A stretch of DNA of 51,689 bases from DATBLQ01 sp036555325 (GTDB taxonomy: Bacteria > Pseudomonadota > Alphaproteobacteria > Rhizobiales > Aestuariivirgaceae): NCBI GenBank assembly GCA_036555325.1, contig DATBLQ010000017.1, positions 1 to 51,689 of the forward strand, in the 5' to 3' direction. Within the stretch, counting starts at the first letter, position 1, and each line of letters opens with the position of its first letter. The notes below the pieces were generated by a model, which had not been told where the DNA came from, did not search any database, and saw nothing but the letters and a program-made list of their open reading frames with translations. This document shows, in pieces, positions 49,768 to 51,689 of the stretch. Made by a program: the position numbers and the translations under genes.

Positions 49768-51689
49768 ATGAGACATTTGAGTATGCAGCCGGGAGCCGCC
49801 CCGTACGGCCGCGGCGATCAAATCGCGACGCTGAAGGCGGTTCTTCCCTATCTTTGGCCGAAGGACCGTCTCGACCTGCGGGCGCGGGTGGTGTTGGCGC
49901 TTCTTGCGCTGGTGCTCGCCAAGGTCGTCACGGTGCTCACTCCCTTCGCCTTCAAATACGCCGTGGACGGGCTCACCGGCGCCGTCCGTCCAGGGTCCGC
50001 CCAACAAACGGCCGTGCTGCTCCTTGCCGGTCCCGTCGCCATGGTCCTCGCCTATGGGCTGGGCCGCATCACCATGGTGGTCTTCGCTCAGCTCCGCGAT
50101 GCGCTGTTCGCCAAGGTCGGTCAGAGCGCGGTGCGCGCCCTCGCCATCAAGACCTTTCGTCACCTCCACGATCTGTCGCTCAGGTTTCATCTCGACAGAC
50201 GAACGGGCGGCCTGTCGCGCATCATCGAACGCGGCACCAAGGGCATCGACACCATTCTGCGCTATTCGCTGTTCAACACCTTTCCGACGGTCATAGAAAT
50301 CGCCTTCGTCACCGCAATCCTGTGGTGGAATTTCGGCTGGGCATATGCGCTCGTCATTCTGCTGACCATCATCGTCTACACCGGCTTCACCTATTGGGCG
50401 ACGGAATGGCGCATCAACCTCCGCCGCGTGATGAACGATGCCGATACCGACGCCAACACCAAGGCGATAGACAGTCTGCTGAACTTCGAGACTGTGAAAT
50501 ACTTCGGCAACGAGGAGCATGAGGCCGTCCGCTTCGATCGTTCCCTTGAGCGCTATGAGAAAGCCGCCGTCAAGACCTGGATCTCGCTCGCCATCCTAAA
50601 TGCCGGCCAGGCCATCGCCTTTTCCATTGGCCTCGCGGCCATCATGGTCATGATGGTCCTCGACATTATGCGGCAGAGCGCCACCGTGGGCGACTTCGTC
50701 ATGGTCAACGCGCTCATGATCCAGCTCTACATGCCGCTCAACTTCCTAGGCTCCGTCTATCGCGACATCAAGCAGGGGCTCATCGATATCGAGCAGATGT
50801 TTCAGCTTCTTTCTGTCGAGGCCGACATCAAGGACGCGCCCGGCGCCCGTCCGCTCGTGGTCGGCAAGGGTGAAATCGTTTTCGATCGCGTTAAGTTTGC
50901 CTACGACAGGCGCCGGCCGATCATCAAGGATCTCTCCTTTGTCGTGCATCCGGGAAAAACCGTTGCCATCGTCGGCCCGTCGGGCGCCGGCAAATCCACC
51001 ATATCGAGGCTTCTCTACCGCTTTTACGAATTGACCGGGGGGAGGATAACGATCGATGGCCAGGATATCTCCCGCATCACCCAGCATTCGCTGCGCGCCG
51101 CCGTGGGCATGGTGCCGCAGGACACGGTGCTGTTCAACGACACCATCCGCTACAACATCCGCTATGGCCGCCCCGGTGCCTCCGAGGCCGAGGTCGTCGA
51201 GGCGGCGAAGCTCGCCCACATTCATGAGTTCGTCGCCACTTTGCCGACCGGTTACGATACGATGGTTGGCGAGCGCGGATTGAAACTGTCGGGCGGCGAG
51301 AAGCAGCGTGTCTCGATCGCGCGAACCATCCTGAAAGGGCCGCCGATTCTCGTCCTCGACGAGGCCACCTCCGCCCTCGACACCCGCACCGAGCGGGATA
51401 TTCAGAAGTCTTTGCGCGAGGTGGCGCAAAATCGAACCACCATCGTCATCGCCCACCGGCTTTCGACCGTCGTGGATGCCGACGAAATCATCGTCCTTGA
51501 AAACGGCCGGATTGCCGAACGCGGCCGGCATGACGCCCTCTTGAAGAAGAAGGGCATCTATCACGCCATGTGGACCCGCCAGCGCGAGGCCGACGAGGCC
51601 CGCCGCAAGCTCGCCGAGAATCTGGAACCTGGCGATGAATCTTTGGACACCTCGGCGGAGCAGGGGAGTGCCGAGGCCGAGCCGATCGA
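49768..51689 (+). CDS. Atm1/HMT1-type ABC exporter (cut by window end)
   Basis: An open frame of 640 codons running off the right edge; the real end is not visible. N-terminal membrane domain with six helices (about 40-330), then a complete ATPase domain: Walker A GPSGAGKST at 403-411, signature LSGGEK from 507, Walker B with Asp531 and Glu532, and the switch His in AHRLST. The membrane domain resembles bacterial Atm1, the ancestor of mitochondrial Atm1/ABCB7, which exports glutathione conjugates or Fe-S-related sulfur compounds and detoxifies heavy metals. ATG at 49783 is an alternative start. The strong glutathione link recalls gor at the other end of the window. Confidence 0.9.
   Translation, partial: MRHLSMQPGAAPYGRGDQIATLKAVLPYLWPKDRLDLRARVVLALLALVLAKVVTVLTPFAFKYAVDGLTGAVRPGSAQQTAVLLLAGPVAMVLAYGLGRITMVVFAQLRDALFAKVGQSAVRALAIKTFRHLHDLSLRFHLDRRTGGLSRIIERGTKGIDTILRYSLFNTFPTVIEIAFVTAILWWNFGWAYALVILLTIIVYTGFTYWATEWRINLRRVMNDADTDANTKAIDSLLNFETVKYFGNEEHEAVRFDRSLERYEKAAVKTWISLAILNAGQAIAFSIGLAAIMVMMVLDIMRQSATVGDFVMVNALMIQLYMPLNFLGSVYRDIKQGLIDIEQMFQLLSVEADIKDAPGARPLVVGKGEIVFDRVKFAYDRRRPIIKDLSFVVHPGKTVAIVGPSGAGKSTISRLLYRFYELTGGRITIDGQDISRITQHSLRAAVGMVPQDTVLFNDTIRYNIRYGRPGASEAEVVEAAKLAHIHEFVATLPTGYDTMVGERGLKLSGGEKQRVSIARTILKGPPILVLDEATSALDTRTERDIQKSLREVAQNRTTIVIAHRLSTVVDADEIIVLENGRIAERGRHDALLKKKGIYHAMWTRQREADEARRKLAENLEPGDESLDTSAEQGSAEAEPI

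Overview
The window is a chromosomal segment of an alphaproteobacterium, most likely of the order Hyphomicrobiales (Rhizobiales). The inference rests on high GC, on the order ileS, lspA, DUF3035 lipoprotein, two M16 peptidases, mutL, on a DUF2093 gene, a class II DAHP synthase and an Atm1-type exporter, and on several very small proteins of a kind I associate with rhizobia. I cannot name the genus from the sequence.

Layout. From 149 to 5986: a tRNA-Val, a phosphoglycolate phosphatase, then gabD, rpiA and gor on the plus strand (rpiA and gor overlap by 4 bases), followed by an ECF sigma factor overlapping its membrane anti-sigma factor. From 5987 to 13325 is an accessory stretch: an IS5-type transposase remnant, a Crp/Fnr regulator, three very small genes, a deleted metallo-beta-lactamase-fold remnant, a class III adenylate cyclase with TPRs, a divergent spondin-domain plus DM13-domain pair, and a LysR gene overlapping a thioredoxin-fold gene. 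From 13432 to 22254 is a core block: ileS-lspA, DUF3035 lipoprotein, an active and an inactive-type M16 peptidase, and mutL. From 22255 to 26937 is a second accessory stretch: a cyclase remnant, ACC deaminase, an AhpD-like protein, a small-gene cluster with rpsU and a cold-shock gene, and a frameshifted small gene. From 27197 the core returns: rsmD-rluB facing tadA, then an overlapping trio (fluoroacetate-dehalogenase-type hydrolase, aminoglycoside-phosphotransferase-like kinase, patatin lipase), purD facing xseA, DUF2093, a small membrane protein, class II DAHP synthase, PilZ, an EamA permease and cysS. A DUF559 nuclease gene enclosed by palindromic repeats follows, then a 45-residue membrane protein coupled to citramalate synthase, and RarD. 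The right end has a large autotransporter with 27-residue repeats, a LOG-family protein, a LysM protein and an Atm1-type ABC exporter cut by the window edge.

How the genes work together. Translation and tRNA functions (ileS, cysS, tadA, rsmD, rluB, rpsU), envelope functions (lspA, M16 pair, LysM, autotransporter) and central anabolism (rpiA, purD, aroA-II, cimA) form the housekeeping frame. Glutathione reductase, the thioredoxin-fold protein, the AhpD-like protein and the ECF pair suggest redox and stress management. Decayed genes (IS5, metallo-hydrolase, cyclase) lie only in the accessory stretches.

Most worth following up: a hydrolase that keeps, at identical residue numbers, every active-site residue I remember for the Rhodopseudomonas fluoroacetate dehalogenase; a DUF559 endonuclease tightly enclosed by copies of a double-hairpin repeat whose second stem varies while staying paired; the spondin/DM13 operon divergent from an adenylate cyclase; and clusters of undescribed small proteins. 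No CRISPR array, prophage, intact insertion sequence or replication origin was seen.
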